Assembly (NCBI RefSeq): GCF_001540865.1
Contig: NC_033638.1
Span: 8,723,133-8,787,132, forward strand
Direction of reading: 5' to 3'
DNA from: Ananas comosus
Lineage: Eukaryota; Streptophyta; Magnoliopsida; Poales; Bromeliaceae
Length of the DNA: 64,000 nucleotides
Shown: piece by piece, positions 1 to 9,716 of the stretch
Layout of the letters: the number at the start of each line of letters is the position of its first letter
How positions within the stretch are numbered: position 1 is the stretch's first letter
The notes under the pieces: model-generated
Told to the model about the DNA's origin: nothing
The model's database searches: none
Seen by the model: the letters and a program-made list of their open reading frames with translations, nothing else
Translations under genes and position numbers: made by a program

Positions 1-1
1 T

Positions 2-1045
2 AAGGTCCTTCCATGCCCTAGGTGCAACAGTATGGACACCAAGTTTTGTTACTACAATAACTACAACGTCAATCAACCACGGCACTTTTGCAAGAACTGT
101 CAAAGATATTGGACTGCAGGGGGTAGTATGCGAAATGTCCCTGTTGGTGCAGGCAGGCGTAAAAATAAGAACTCTTGCTCTCAGTTTCGCCATATTATGT
201 TGTCATCTGATGGCATGGCTGCTGGCCGGGCTGACACTCCTGATTTCACCAACCATCAGGCTATTTCATGCGGGCCTGGGCCTTCTGTCCCCCCGAGGCC
301 CATAAAAGGAAATGGTACTGTCCTGAAATTTGGGCCTGAAGTGCCACTCTGTGAGTCCATGGCGTCTGTGCTGAATATTGGGGAGCAGAAGAATAATACT
401 GAAAATAAGGAGGAATCAATGGAGGCCTCAAATTGTGTTGAAAATGGATTACCTCCAAGTGTAGCTCAAAATGGTCCAAATAGTATGCAGGGATATTGTA
501 ATGGGTTTACTCCTCAACATCCGCTACCTTATTACCCGCCAACTCCCTTTGTGTACCCTTGGAGTCCGGGATACTGTAATGGACCACCACCCATGATGCC
601 GGCCCATGCACTCTCTCCACCGGCCATTCCTTTTCCCTTCGTTCCGTCTCCCTTTTGGGCGTGCCTCCCTGGGTGGCCCAATGGAATGTGGAACGGTCCA
701 TGGCCTGTATCGAACGGTGTATTATCACCATCATCTCCCACAAGCAACAGCAGTTGTTCAGGCAATGGCTCTCCGAGCTTGGGAAAGCATTCTAGAGATG
801 CGAATTTACTGGGCGAGGAGAAAGTGGAGAAATCTTTGTGGGTTCCTAAGACCCTAAGAATCGATGACCCAGACGATGCTGCAAAGAGTTCTATATGGAC
901 TACTCTTGGGATTAAGCCAGATGAGGGAGGTATATTTAAGTCTTTCAAGTCCAAAGCCGAAGCTAAGAAGTCAGATGCCTCTCAAGTATTGCAGGCAAAT
1001 CCGGCAGCGTTATCACGGTCTCAATCCTTTCAGGAGAGCACATGA
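2..1045 (+). CDS. Cyclic Dof factor (CDF-type Dof zinc-finger transcription factor), 5'-truncated by window edge
   Basis: The reading frame is open from base 2 to a TGA at 1043-1045, giving 347 residues; the true start lies before the window. The visible N terminus is most of a Dof zinc finger with C-X2-C-X21-C-X2-C spacing (cysteines at visible residues 5, 8, 30 and 33), followed by the basic RRKNKN stretch. Dof proteins bind AAAG cores in DNA. The C-terminal third carries motifs of the cyclic Dof factors: a proline- and aromatic-rich block with PGWPNGMWN, then [19 protein letters not shown] and TLGIK, and a terminal SRSQSFQE. In Arabidopsis, CDFs repress CONSTANS and FT and are removed by FKF1 and GIGANTEA, which act through this C-terminal region. 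An equivalent photoperiod role here is inference. The internal ATG at 32 lies inside the zinc finger and is not the start. Confidence 0.93.
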   Translation, partial: KVLPCPRCNSMDTKFCYYNNYNVNQPRHFCKNCQRYWTAGGSMRNVPVGAGRRKNKNSCSQFRHIMLSSDGMAAGRADTPDFTNHQAISCGPGPSVPPRPIKGNGTVLKFGPEVPLCESMASVLNIGEQKNNTENKEESMEASNCVENGLPPSVAQNGPNSMQGYCNGFTPQHPLPYYPPTPFVYPWSPGYCNGPPPMMPAHALSPPAIPFPFVPSPFWACLPGWPNGMWNGPWPVSNGVLSPSSPTSNSSCSGNGSPSLGKHSRDANLLGEEKVEKSLWVPKTLRIDDPDDAAKSSIWTTLGIKPDEGGIFKSFKSKAEAKKSDASQVLQANPAALSRSQSFQEST

Positions 1046-2186
1046 TAGGGCCTTTTGGGTTACCTGGAGTATATAATTTTTTTTTTCCTTATATTTATAC
1101 AGTACAAGCTAAATGGTTGTTTATAGGATTTGGTGCTGCTAATGTCTTGTTACTCCAATAGAAGCACTGTGTATGTACCTAAAGCAGTAGATTGTTTGAA
1201 GAAAAGCCGGTAGTAGAGCTTGTTAGTGCTTTTGCTTCAAAGCTGCAATGACTAATGGTCAGGCTTGTCAATATGTCTTTGATTGATTAAGAATTGGAAC
1301 TGCAAATAGCATATAACTTTACTGCCTGTACCTTTCACTTGAGGTGTCAGCAGGCAGAGAGAGAGAGAGAGAGCAGCAGCAGCTAGAGGTATGCAATGAG
1401 TGCTGCAACTGTGAAGGCAAAGGTTTGAATATCTGATTCCTTTCTCCAATGCTATACCTAAGGAATATATTCAAGTTCAACATGCTTATGATTTTCTTTT
1501 GATTGGATGGTTCAAGAAAAAGAAAAAAAATATCAAAACATTTGTTTTGATCTCTGAAGGAGGACAACTGTTTTATTCGAGCTTAAGTGTTGAATTGGTA
1601 GTAAATGTTATTTTTCGTTTTTTCTTTTCTCAAGATTTTTTTTTTTTTTGCCCCTGTTACAAAGTTTCCCTCTTCTCCTCCTGCTTGATTGTGCTGTTTT
1701 TGATGAGGTCGAATTACTGCTTCTGCATTCTCATCAGAATGCAGTAACTGGTAACTGTCTCCGAACTCTCTGGTATTCCTGTTTGATTTTCTTTCACCAG
1801 GTATAAACATACAAACAATGATAAAGGTACTCTGTTACTAGAGTATATGATTATATTCCTTTCAGTAATTGAGGTATAAAGCATGATGGGATTTACAATT
1901 TTTTTCTTCTACTTACTCATTTCAAAGCTCGTATCTTCTGATTCCGCGGCATGCAACATATGTAATTCATCCCTTAGCAAGAACTCCCGGGTATTATCAG
2001 CATCTGTAAGTAGCTCTACATAGTTATGAATGTTAAACATGTACTTCAGTTGCATGGTTTTTCTATGCTAACAATTTAGCTCAGCTATTAACTAAAGCTA
2101 CTCTATGTCCATCTCGTGTTTTCGGGCTATTGTTCTGATGAAATTACTTGAAGTATAGCATAAGATCATTGCCTTACTACATCCAA
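1046..2186 (+). other. 3' flank / probable 3'UTR of the Dof gene, no further gene
   Basis: No coding frame of note follows the Dof stop. The stretch is AT-rich, with a T run near 1078-1086, a GA repeat at about 1356-1373 merging into CAG triplets, and a second T run near 1637-1650. The first few hundred bases are probably 3'UTR, but I cannot place a poly-A site with confidence. Confidence 0.4.
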
Positions 2187-2353
2187 GGCTCTGTTTGGGA
2201 TTGTTGTGAGATGACATTACATGCGGTGCGAAAGTAGTACGGCACGAATATATTCTATTTATTTTCGTACACAACATCTCGCTTCATCTTATTGCAATGG
2301 TTCAGTTCTGACATATTTTTTTATGGTTCTATCGAAAAATGCCCAAACGGGCC
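2187..2353. mobile_element. Small MITE with GGC(T)C(Y)GTTTGGG termini
   Basis: The left end reads GGCTCTGTTTGGGATT. The right end, reverse-complemented, reads GGCCCGTTTGGGCATT, so the segment has imperfect terminal inverted repeats around a 167 bp non-coding body. No clear target-site duplication is visible. A partial relative of the left part recurs near 2990-3090, sharing the GTTTGGGATTGTGAG start and the TGCGGTG core. The class is uncertain; the termini resemble small hAT or Harbinger derivatives. Confidence 0.5.
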
Positions 2354-2722
2354 ATAAATAGTATTCGAGCTGAGCAGATTGGGTTGGTCTGCAATTGTGG
2401 TTTTGCTCGGTACTGATCACACCTCTTTTAAGATCGAGTCTGGTCCAAAATGATCCGACTGGATCAACCGTAAAAACTAGTAAATTACGGTGCAGTTTGA
2501 ATAGTTTCGTGCCTTTATATGTAAGATCTGGCCCGCGTCTGGCCCTGTAAACTAGTCGGAGCCCGATACGGCCTGTAACAATCTTGGGCCAAGTAGATCG
2601 GGTTTGATTCGCTAACGCTCCTATTCTGGTAAAATAGATTGGAGTTGAATCTGAATGTGTAAAGGGTATCTCATGAAGAAATATACATCACCTAAAGTAT
2701 TGCACGAAGAAATTTTATTTTA

Positions 2723-3450
2723 GGGATAATTGCCTATATACCTTACCTTTTAAAATCTCTGAAATATTTTATTTATTCTTATCTTTTTTTTTTTATTTCA
2801 AATATACCTCTCATATATTACTGTTGATGCCCATTAAATCATCTCGTACTTTTTCTTGAGTTAAATTTCTACCTAGTTAAAAAATAGTAAAAGTATATAC
2901 CTATTTTGTCTCTAACTTAAGGACAAATAAAAAAAATTGGTGACGGTAAAGACAAAAAATCAAAATATTTTTTTTGTCCATAACTTAGGTTTCGTTTGGG
3001 ATTGTGAGTAAATTGCATTACGTGCGGTGGGTAAGTATGATGGAAAAAATACTATATTTGTTTTCTTATGTAATATTGTATTCTGCATATAGCGATGAGT
3101 TGGTTACAATATATTTTCTACGGTCTCATCGGAGAACGCAGAAATATATCCCCTGTATGCTTTTGTCCCAACTATATTTTATCTAATAGCGTTAGATAGA
3201 TCTTAATACAAAAACTAAGCTTTAAGGGCAAATAAGAAACTTTGGTGACGATAGAAGAGTATATTTGAAAGCGTAAAATAATAATTTTATAGAGATGACG
3301 GTTGTTCTTAACCGTTCAATAATTGAATTTAACTCTATGAGTATATTTGAAAAACTTTAAAATTTTAAAATAGTATTTTTAATATTAGTTTTTTAAAAGG
3401 AACAAATAGAAAATCAAAAACTTTTGAAAGGTATATAAGCGATTGCTCTT
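2723..3450. mobile_element. Decayed foldback element with a nested insertion
   Basis: The left end (GATAATTGCCTATATACCTT) and the right end (reverse complement GAGCAATCGCTTATATACCT) form a degenerate terminal inverted repeat around 730 bp of AT-rich non-coding DNA. A segment at about 2990-3190 inside it resembles the 2187-2353 element, so one element appears to have inserted into another. Divergence is high and the borders are approximate. Confidence 0.35.
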
Positions 3451-4368
3451 TTATTTTACTATCATACTTATTTGACAGTAAATATTTTAATAAGACAAAT
3501 AAAATATGAGATAGTTAAATATAATTTTTTAAATCATAGAATAGAATGGAAAAGTGAAACTCCACTAAAATCACGTGAGGGTAAATCAAGATTTACCCTT
3601 TTTTTTTTTTTTTTTTTTTTTTAAGCAACATGCGTTCAACGTGGATTGGGTATAAAGGGCGGTGTGAGAAAGTCCAAGTTGCTGCCTCTGCTAACTACAT
3701 TGGTTTGCGGGTCATGCCATCTATAATGCCCCCACATGAACCCGCTCCCGTGGGGCCCAATTTTCTTTTGGAGGCATTAATCTTGCACAAAAATTTTATG
3801 GGTATAGTCTCCAAACTAATTAATTTGGGGGCTATGCGGAACGGTGCCATGTGATCCATCCAACGATCACGGATGAAAAGAAAAAAAAAAAGCCCTGTAT
3901 TTTTAGAGAGAGAGAGAAAAAGTAATTGAGAAAGACACCCGTCAGATCGTGCATGTGGCGCCGATCCGCGTAGTCTGCAACCCATAAAATTTTTGGCCAT
4001 TAACCCTAAGCTAAATTTTTACCATATATATATATATTTATTTATTATATAATATAGTACATGCATGATCTCTGTAAATTATAATAAACGGACGTGAATT
4101 TGAATGAATTATTCTAAGATCCCAATAAAAAGAAAAACAAAGAAATCCACATATTACTATTTTGGAATTGTTTGGTGTCCCTAGACCTGCGTTCTACAAA
4201 TGGAAACATGCTTATGAAACTTCTTGGGAAAAGATCACCTGCCCAAGTAAAGAAACCCTACTGTGGTGGGGCTTCTCCTTTGTATTATCTTTTTAGCATA
4301 AAATAATTACTCTTTGTAATACTTAGCAGGATTTGAATCCGGAACCGAACGCCTCCTCATATTCCGGA
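3451..4368. other. Non-coding spacer with a short palindrome beside a long poly-T tract
   Basis: At about 3580-3599 the sequence GGGTAAATC-AA-GATTTACCC forms a 9 bp stem directly followed by a T run of about 25. The DNA after it (3620-4000) is less AT-rich but has no homology I recognise, and the short open frames on both strands look fortuitous. A GA repeat lies near 3907-3917 and an AT repeat near 4025-4040. Confidence 0.35.
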
Positions 4369-4698
4369 CTAAATTACACTTTTTGTCCTTAAATTATGAG
4401 GCGTGACACTTTAATTTTTAAAACTTAATTTGTTATTATTTATGGTTCAAAATTTTGAAATTATAGCAATCAAGTCACACAGCCTGAATTAATTGATTAA
4501 ATAGTGCAATAATTAATATGTCATATCACTAGCTTCTACATGAGCGATACGTCAATATTTAGTATACTAAATTAGATTGTGAGACTTGGTTGTAACAGTT
4601 TTAAAAAATTTGAGTAAAAAATTATAACAAATTAAAAATTTGTAAACCAAAGTGTCACCCACGGGCCTCATAGTTTCAGCACTAAAAGTGTAATTTAG
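4369..4698. mobile_element. Foldback MITE with CTAAATTACACTTTT termini
   Basis: The left end starts CTAAATTACACTTTTTGTCC. The right end, reverse-complemented, starts CTAAATTACACTTTTAGTGC, and homology continues inward (TATGAGGC, GTGACACTTT). This makes a 330 bp element with imperfect long terminal inverted repeats and no coding capacity. I assign no superfamily. Confidence 0.55.
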
Positions 4699-4831
4699 CT
4701 GATATTTCGACTTAATTTTATGCTTTCAAAAAGTCAATAAATGTCAAATTTTAGAGTCGCAAGTATTGGGACAGTCAGGATACTTTTTTTTTTTTTTTTT
4801 TTTTCGATCAATACATAATTTCTGCTTTTTC

Positions 4832-5154
4832 TTTTTTTTGAGAGAGATAGGTAGCATGCTATCCGCTTCGTTTATTTCATTTAGATATAAACTTAGCTAG
4901 AAATGTGAATCAATTTTTTTTTTTTTTGAGAGATAGGTAGCACGCTACCCACTTCGTTTATTTCATTTAGAAATAAACTTGGCTGGAAATGTGAATTAAT
5001 TAGGATTCGAACTTGGGACCTCGAGTACCAACCACCAAGCCCTTTGCCACTTGCTCTAGGGACGGTTAGAAGAAATGTGAATCAATTAGAATTCGAATTT
5101 GGGACCTTAGATATCAATTATTAAGCCATTAGCCACTTGCGCTAAGAACGGTAG
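4832..5154 (-). mobile_element. tRNA-derived SINE (outer copy), split by a second SINE
   Basis: On the minus strand this is a decayed copy of the SINE family seen throughout the window: a head at 5088-5154 with box A-like and box B-like sequence (AATTCGAATTCT), and a body plus poly-A at 4832-4914. It is interrupted by another, better preserved copy of the same family. It shares the GATAGC/GCTATC-type 3' hairpin that precedes the A tail. Confidence 0.8.
4916..5070 (-). mobile_element. tRNA-derived SINE (inner copy) inserted in the outer SINE
   Basis: This is a full-length minus-strand SINE of about 155 bp. The head begins CCGTCCCTAGAGCAAGTGG (box A-like), box B is AAGTTCGAATCC, the body ends GGTAGCGTGCTACC, and an A tail follows. 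It is flanked by a perfect 17 bp direct repeat (AGAAATGTGAATCAATT at 4899-4915 and 5071-5087), which is the target-site duplication of its insertion into the outer SINE. Confidence 0.92.
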
Positions 5155-5467
5155 GTGCAATATCACTTAATTTTACATAAAACACATTGACAGTACATTA
5201 ATTACCAAAGAACATGAAGCCTATAATAAAGCCTAGACAATCATGTTCAGACTCTTGAATATATCTTGACTCGATAAGTTACAGCATCACCAGAAATATA
5301 TTATTAGTAATTAAGCTTCAAACTTCAAAGTAAAGAGCTTGTGAGAACAGATTTGGATTATTAGCAAGCATGAAATTGGTTCGAAAAAAAGGGAAAAAAA
5401 ATCGAGAGATCGATCGATCGATTGTAATGAGATTATTATTCGAATGTTGACGATGATGCAGCTCGAA
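5155..5467. other. 3' flank of the WOX gene, no gene seen
   Basis: AT-rich sequence between the SINE pair and the WOX stop codon. It probably includes the WOX 3'UTR on the minus strand. A short GATC repeat lies near 5408-5422. Confidence 0.35.
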
Positions 5468-7513
5468 CTAAGTTGGCCGCGAAACCTATCAAAAGAAAGA
5501 AGAAATAGATAAGTAGATTATAATTTAGGGCTTATATATATAAAACTCAATAGACTAAATTTTATCTGAGCACCGATTCTGTATATTAATCATTTAAAAT
5601 TTTTATTTAAACAAACATACAAAACGAAACAACAACGATGTTAAACGAGCCCTATTGCAATTTTTTTTTTTTTTTTTGAAGTGTGGAAGTTGAGTGCAAA
5701 TTTGTAACTGAGAATATGTAGCAATCAAACTTACCAGAAAATAACTCTCGCCCATTTGCAAACTCTGCATGAGAATTCCGTACTCATTGATAGGAAGAAG
5801 CTCCCCAGAGGTGTTCACAAGAACTGCATCTTCTCTAAACAAAGCTCTCATGTCGATTAGGCCACTCGGAACTTCCGTAGGTAATCCATTGATGAACACT
5901 GTGATAGTCCCTACACTCAAATGCATTTAATAATTAAGGATGAAATATGTGAAAATTAATATAGAAGCACACATTATTAATTTGTTTCAGTCGATCATTT
6001 GGCTCGAAATTCTATCGAGTTTCTAATGCTGTCAACATGCGACTATCACATTCACTAATTATATATATTATCATTAGAACTGTAGAAATATGTCAAACTT
6101 CTACTTAAACTTTGATAAGATTATAAATTATCACGTGAATTTTATGATCTAGAGAACGTGATAAAAAATTTAGGTTTTGTGGTTGACTGAAATAAACTGA
6201 TTGCACATGTATGTATTTTAGCTTTGTAACTTTTAAGTATTAACTAGAAACTAGGGAGCTAGGATTTATCCCGCATACATGCATGTAGTTCAAAGGTTTT
6301 ACAAATTTACTTTATCGCATGTGAATTTGAGAACGTTACGTTTTCAACGATCGAGCCAATGAGTAGATAAAAAGGTAGGAAATTAATTAAGAAATTTGCG
6401 TAATTGATATGTAGGGAAACAAGGCCACGAAAAGTTTGAATTAGGAAATTTACAAGATTATGTGTTATTAATCTACAAAAATTATATCATTATTACATTC
6501 ATGTAAAATCTGAAGGTAGCAGGCCATAAAATCACTATTTGCTGTGGTCATCATAGTCAAATTAATTTCTTTTTATCAGAATCACTATTGATGAGAAACA
6601 ATAGTTAATTAATTTGGTGATAATTATGAGTTAATTAATTTGAATGCTGGTTAGATTTATCTACTTAGATACTAATGAAACAGGTTTTTCTAATTAGAAA
6701 AAAGTAATATTCCTTGATCTAGCTCCTTGTCAAAGAATAACAATCCATATAATATGAGATGCCATATTGAAACTACTAAGTGGGTACTTATACTTCAATA
6801 ATACAAACATGGAAACACTTGTGTCTTTTGTGTGTGTGTGTGTGTGTGAATTCATTTTGTTCCTGCTCCTGTACTTAACCAAAACCCTAAGACCAATAAA
6901 GAAAACCAACACCATATGTAGACGCAACCATGCACTTACCAGGTTGATATTGCAGTTGAGACACCTCAGGAGTAGAGCACATGTAAGTTGGAACTTGACT
7001 CTTACTTTCCATGTAGCCCATTTGACGAGAGATAGCAAAGAGATCATCACTATCATCTCCAATAAAATTAGAACTACTAGCAGTAGCAGAAGAAGCAGAA
7101 GAAGCAGAAGAGCAAGAAAAGAAGTTTCCGTTGTTCGAATAACCGCTCGACAAAGCGTTGGGATCGCATAGACTTGCACCGCCTAGTTGGGCACAAGCGC
7201 CTCCCGCGGGATTGTTCAGTGCGGCCGCGGCTTGCATCTGCCGCTGTCGTCTGCGCGACCTCGACCGCCTGTTCTGGAACCAGTAGAACACGTTCGCGTC
7301 CCCGACCGACCCATACCGCTCGAGAAGCTTGCGAATCCGCACCGTCTCCTCCTTGGGGGGGTTCACCATGCCGCTGTTGAAGATGGACTCTAGGATGAGG
7401 ATCTGCTCGGGCTTTGGTGTCCATCTCGACCGGACCGGCCCGGCCGTGTCGCGGTCGTACGCCGAGCCGCTGTTGTGGGTGTTGTTGATGTGGTTTCGGT
7501 TGTGATCATCCAT
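5468..7513 (-). CDS. WUSCHEL-related homeobox protein, WOX11/12 type
   Basis: Three exons join in frame: 7513-6940, 5910-5735 and 5485-5468, giving 255 residues. All introns are GT-AG. Residues 28-92 form the WOX homeodomain, with [15 protein letters not shown] in the recognition helix. A Ser/Ala-rich linker follows. Exon 2 encodes the conserved C-terminal block (TITVFING ... [10 protein letters not shown] ... [10 protein letters not shown]), and the 18-base last exon adds VSRPT and the stop. Length and C terminus match the WOX11/12 intermediate clade, whose rice and Arabidopsis members drive crown and adventitious root founder-cell specification. That role here is inferred from the family. 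Intron 1 holds a TG repeat near 6831-6848. The gene stands alone on this strand. Confidence 0.93.
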
Positions 7514-7586
7514 GGGAAATAAGTGCTATGGGGGTTTGGGGGAAGGAGAGCAAAGTCAATGGATCAATAAGTGTAGGTGCGGGGAG

Positions 7587-7634
7587 CTATATATTGAGAG
7601 GTGTTTGAGTGAAAAAGCAAGGTTCTCACACGTG
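7587..7634 (-). promoter_or_regulatory. Candidate WOX core promoter: TATA-like box and G-box
   Basis: Reading the minus strand, CAATATATAG (7596-7587) lies about 75 bases before the WOX ATG, a normal distance for a TATA box with a short leader. A palindromic G-box CACGTG occurs at 7629-7634, about 115 bases before the ATG; such sites bind bZIP and bHLH factors. No transcription start was mapped. Confidence 0.4.
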
Positions 7635-7746
7635 TATATAGGAGATGTGAACAAAGACAGTGGTTGCGCACATGTGGGTGTGTTAGGTACTTATAAATAG
7701 CTAGGCCCATGTGTGGGAGAATGTCCCTTGGTGTGGGGTTGTGAAT

Positions 7747-7748
<2 letters not shown>

Positions 7749-7787
<39 letters not shown>
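7749..7787. repeat. Poly-T tract (about 39 T)
   Basis: An uninterrupted T run of about 39 bases lies upstream of the WOX gene. It could be a retroposon A tail on the minus strand, but no recognisable body is attached. Confidence 0.8.
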
Positions 7788-7792
<5 letters not shown>

Positions 7793-8010
7793 CTTTTTTC
7801 GTAAGATATACGGTGCATGATTTTCCATTTAGATCATTAATGAGATAAAAAGAAAAAAAAATAACATAATACGAACTCACATCTCCACTCATCTAACCAC
7901 TATCCAGATTGTCCACAATTGATGATAAGCTTAATTTGTTATAAAAAAAAATACAGCCGTAGAAATAATTAGTCTACACTCAAATATAAGAGGAAGTAAT
8001 TAAGTCTAAT
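7788..8010. other. AT-rich spacer upstream of the WOX gene
   Basis: No gene, RNA or clear element recognised in this short stretch. Confidence 0.3.
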
Positions 8011-8090
8011 AATTTTTTTTTTAGAACAAGATAGTACGCTATCCGCTTCATTCATCGATAAAAATAAACTTAGCTACAGATATGAGACAA
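8011..8090 (-). mobile_element. 3' tail fragment of a SINE/LINE-type retroposon
   Basis: The minus strand shows only the 3' tail module: an AAACTTAGCT-like body remnant, a hairpin-like ATAGCGTACTAT, and a run of T on the plus strand as the A tail. The CTTCATTCATCGAT wording is intermediate between the SINE tail and the LINE tail at 9.7 kb, so the parent class cannot be settled. Confidence 0.55.
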
Positions 8091-9321
8091 CTAGACTTCT
8101 AAAAAATACAAGAGACAAGGTGAAAGTGAGAAAAAAGAAAAATTAAGTAGGGCTAGAACATTCCCCAATATGTCACAAGGTTCTTAATCCCCTAGTTGTG
8201 AAAATAGTAAGGGGAAGGATTAAGCTAGCTCTTGGCCTTGATAGGTGAAATTATATACTAACATGCCCCTCAATTAGTTTGTGTGAAATTGTATATAATA
8301 ATGTTGTCTTAATCATACCGTGATAGCAACATTAATTTTGTGGGTGATGGCATAAATTAAGAATGGTTACTCTTTAACTAGATGCCATGCATGTTGATGC
8401 TGAAGAAACCAACACATTAAAATAGTTTATGCTCGACATGTAGTATACGACACAGATTTTATTGGCAAGTATGATTTCATGAATGAACTAGATTATAGAG
8501 TTAGAGGGTGGAATCAGTGGTGACATGTATCTATTAACACCATATATACTAGGTTCATTGTACGTAGTTGCGTGTCAAAGCACATAACTAATGTTCTAAA
8601 AAGTATTAGAAAAATAACAACTACGTACCTTGTTCATGTATTTTGGATGCCACATCTATATTCTCCCGTGAATAATTCTGTTTTCTTATAAATAGTGACA
8701 CTGTGTCACGTTATAAATGCATAAAGTTAACATAAACGAGATCGTATGGTGTGAGATTTTTTTTATTTCATTAATGAACTATATATACAGAACATCACCT
8801 AGTAAAGTTCAGTAAAAAGAAAAAAAAGGGTTTGTGGTAAAATAATTTAATTTGCATTGAACTCTTATTAATTTCTAGCTCTACTTGTCTAGGGGGAAGT
8901 ATCATTGAAGGGGGTGTGGAGTGGGTCCCATATATAATTTAGTAACCTTGACCTTTGGAGGAGCTGTTGAGTTTTCTTTTAGGAATCTTGGTTTTGTTGG
9001 ATCTTTCATGTGAAGGGGAAGGGCCAAGTACAGGTTTGGCTTTGTAGTGGCACTAAAAGAGGAGGCATGCATGTGAGGGTTTGGCTGAGGAGCATGTAAG
9101 CGCATGGTCCCTCCTTACAAAGCAGAGGGATGATTAATTCTTTTTTAGAGGTCAGTGTATGTTTGGTCTCATTTATACTTCTGCTTTAAACTGCCATAAT
9201 TTTTAACAAAGTTTAACTTCCATAGAAAATAGTTTTAACTTTTTATCTCGTAGAAAGTTTAAATGAGATTGTAAGCTAGCACTAAAACTGAAACCTCTAA
9301 TTTCAAAGCTTTACATTTCGT
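8091..9321. other. Intergenic spacer, no supported gene
   Basis: AT-rich DNA. A 67-codon minus-strand frame at 8902-9105 starts with ATG but has no recognised domain, signal peptide or promoter context, so I do not call it. Confidence 0.35.
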
Positions 9322-9475
9322 TACCGATCGGCTCTAGCGTTAGCGGCAAAAGGCTTGATGATTGGTACTGAATATTCTAAAATCGAAGTCTAGTTATTTT
9401 TTATATCTTCAGGTAAGTTTATTTAAAAAAAAGTAAACAAAGCGGATAGCATGCTACGTACCTTTCTCTCAAAAA
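9322..9475 (+). mobile_element. Decayed tRNA-derived SINE, plus strand
   Basis: The head matches the family (CTCTAGCGTTAGCGGCAAAAG in place of CTAGAGCAAGTGGCAAAGG). Box B is eroded (AATCGAAGTC). The tail module keeps AAAGCGGATAGCATGCTACGTACC before a short A tail. It lies tail to tail with the next copy on the other strand. Confidence 0.7.
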
Positions 9476-9495
9476 TAGAAGATCAAATTTTGTTT

Positions 9496-9651
9496 TGTTT
9501 TGTTTTGTTTTTTTTTTTTGAGAAATAGATAGCGTGCTACCCGCTTCGTTTATTTTATTTAGAAATAAACTTAGCTGAAAATGTGAATCAACTAGAAGGG
9601 TCTCGGTACCAACCATCAAGCCCTTTGCCACTTGCTCTAAGGACAGTCGGT
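9496..9651 (-). mobile_element. tRNA-derived SINE with a box B deletion
   Basis: This minus-strand copy has an intact head (box A region) and a good tail module, but the bases that carry box B are missing: the body runs from CTAGAAG straight to GGTCTCGG on the plus strand. The A tail is long and ends as CAAAA repeats. It is flanked by a direct repeat of about 16 bases with one mismatch (AAGATCAAATTTTGTT at 9479 and AAGATCGAATTTTGTT at 9652), its target-site duplication. Confidence 0.85.
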
Positions 9652-9716
9652 AAGATCGAATTTTGTTGTAGCTGAAACATAAAATAGACTATATATTAAT
9701 ATAATGCTCGATCTCC

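Noticed and set aside
5030..5070. tRNA-like head of the repeated element as a real tRNA gene
   Set aside because: Box A and box B are present, but cloverleaf pairing is absent, the unit recurs many times with A tails and target duplications, and it is a SINE.
8902..9105. 67-residue minus-strand ORF near the WOX gene, considered as a signalling peptide precursor
   Set aside because: No signal peptide and no CLE, IDA, CEP or similar C-terminal motif; no promoter context.
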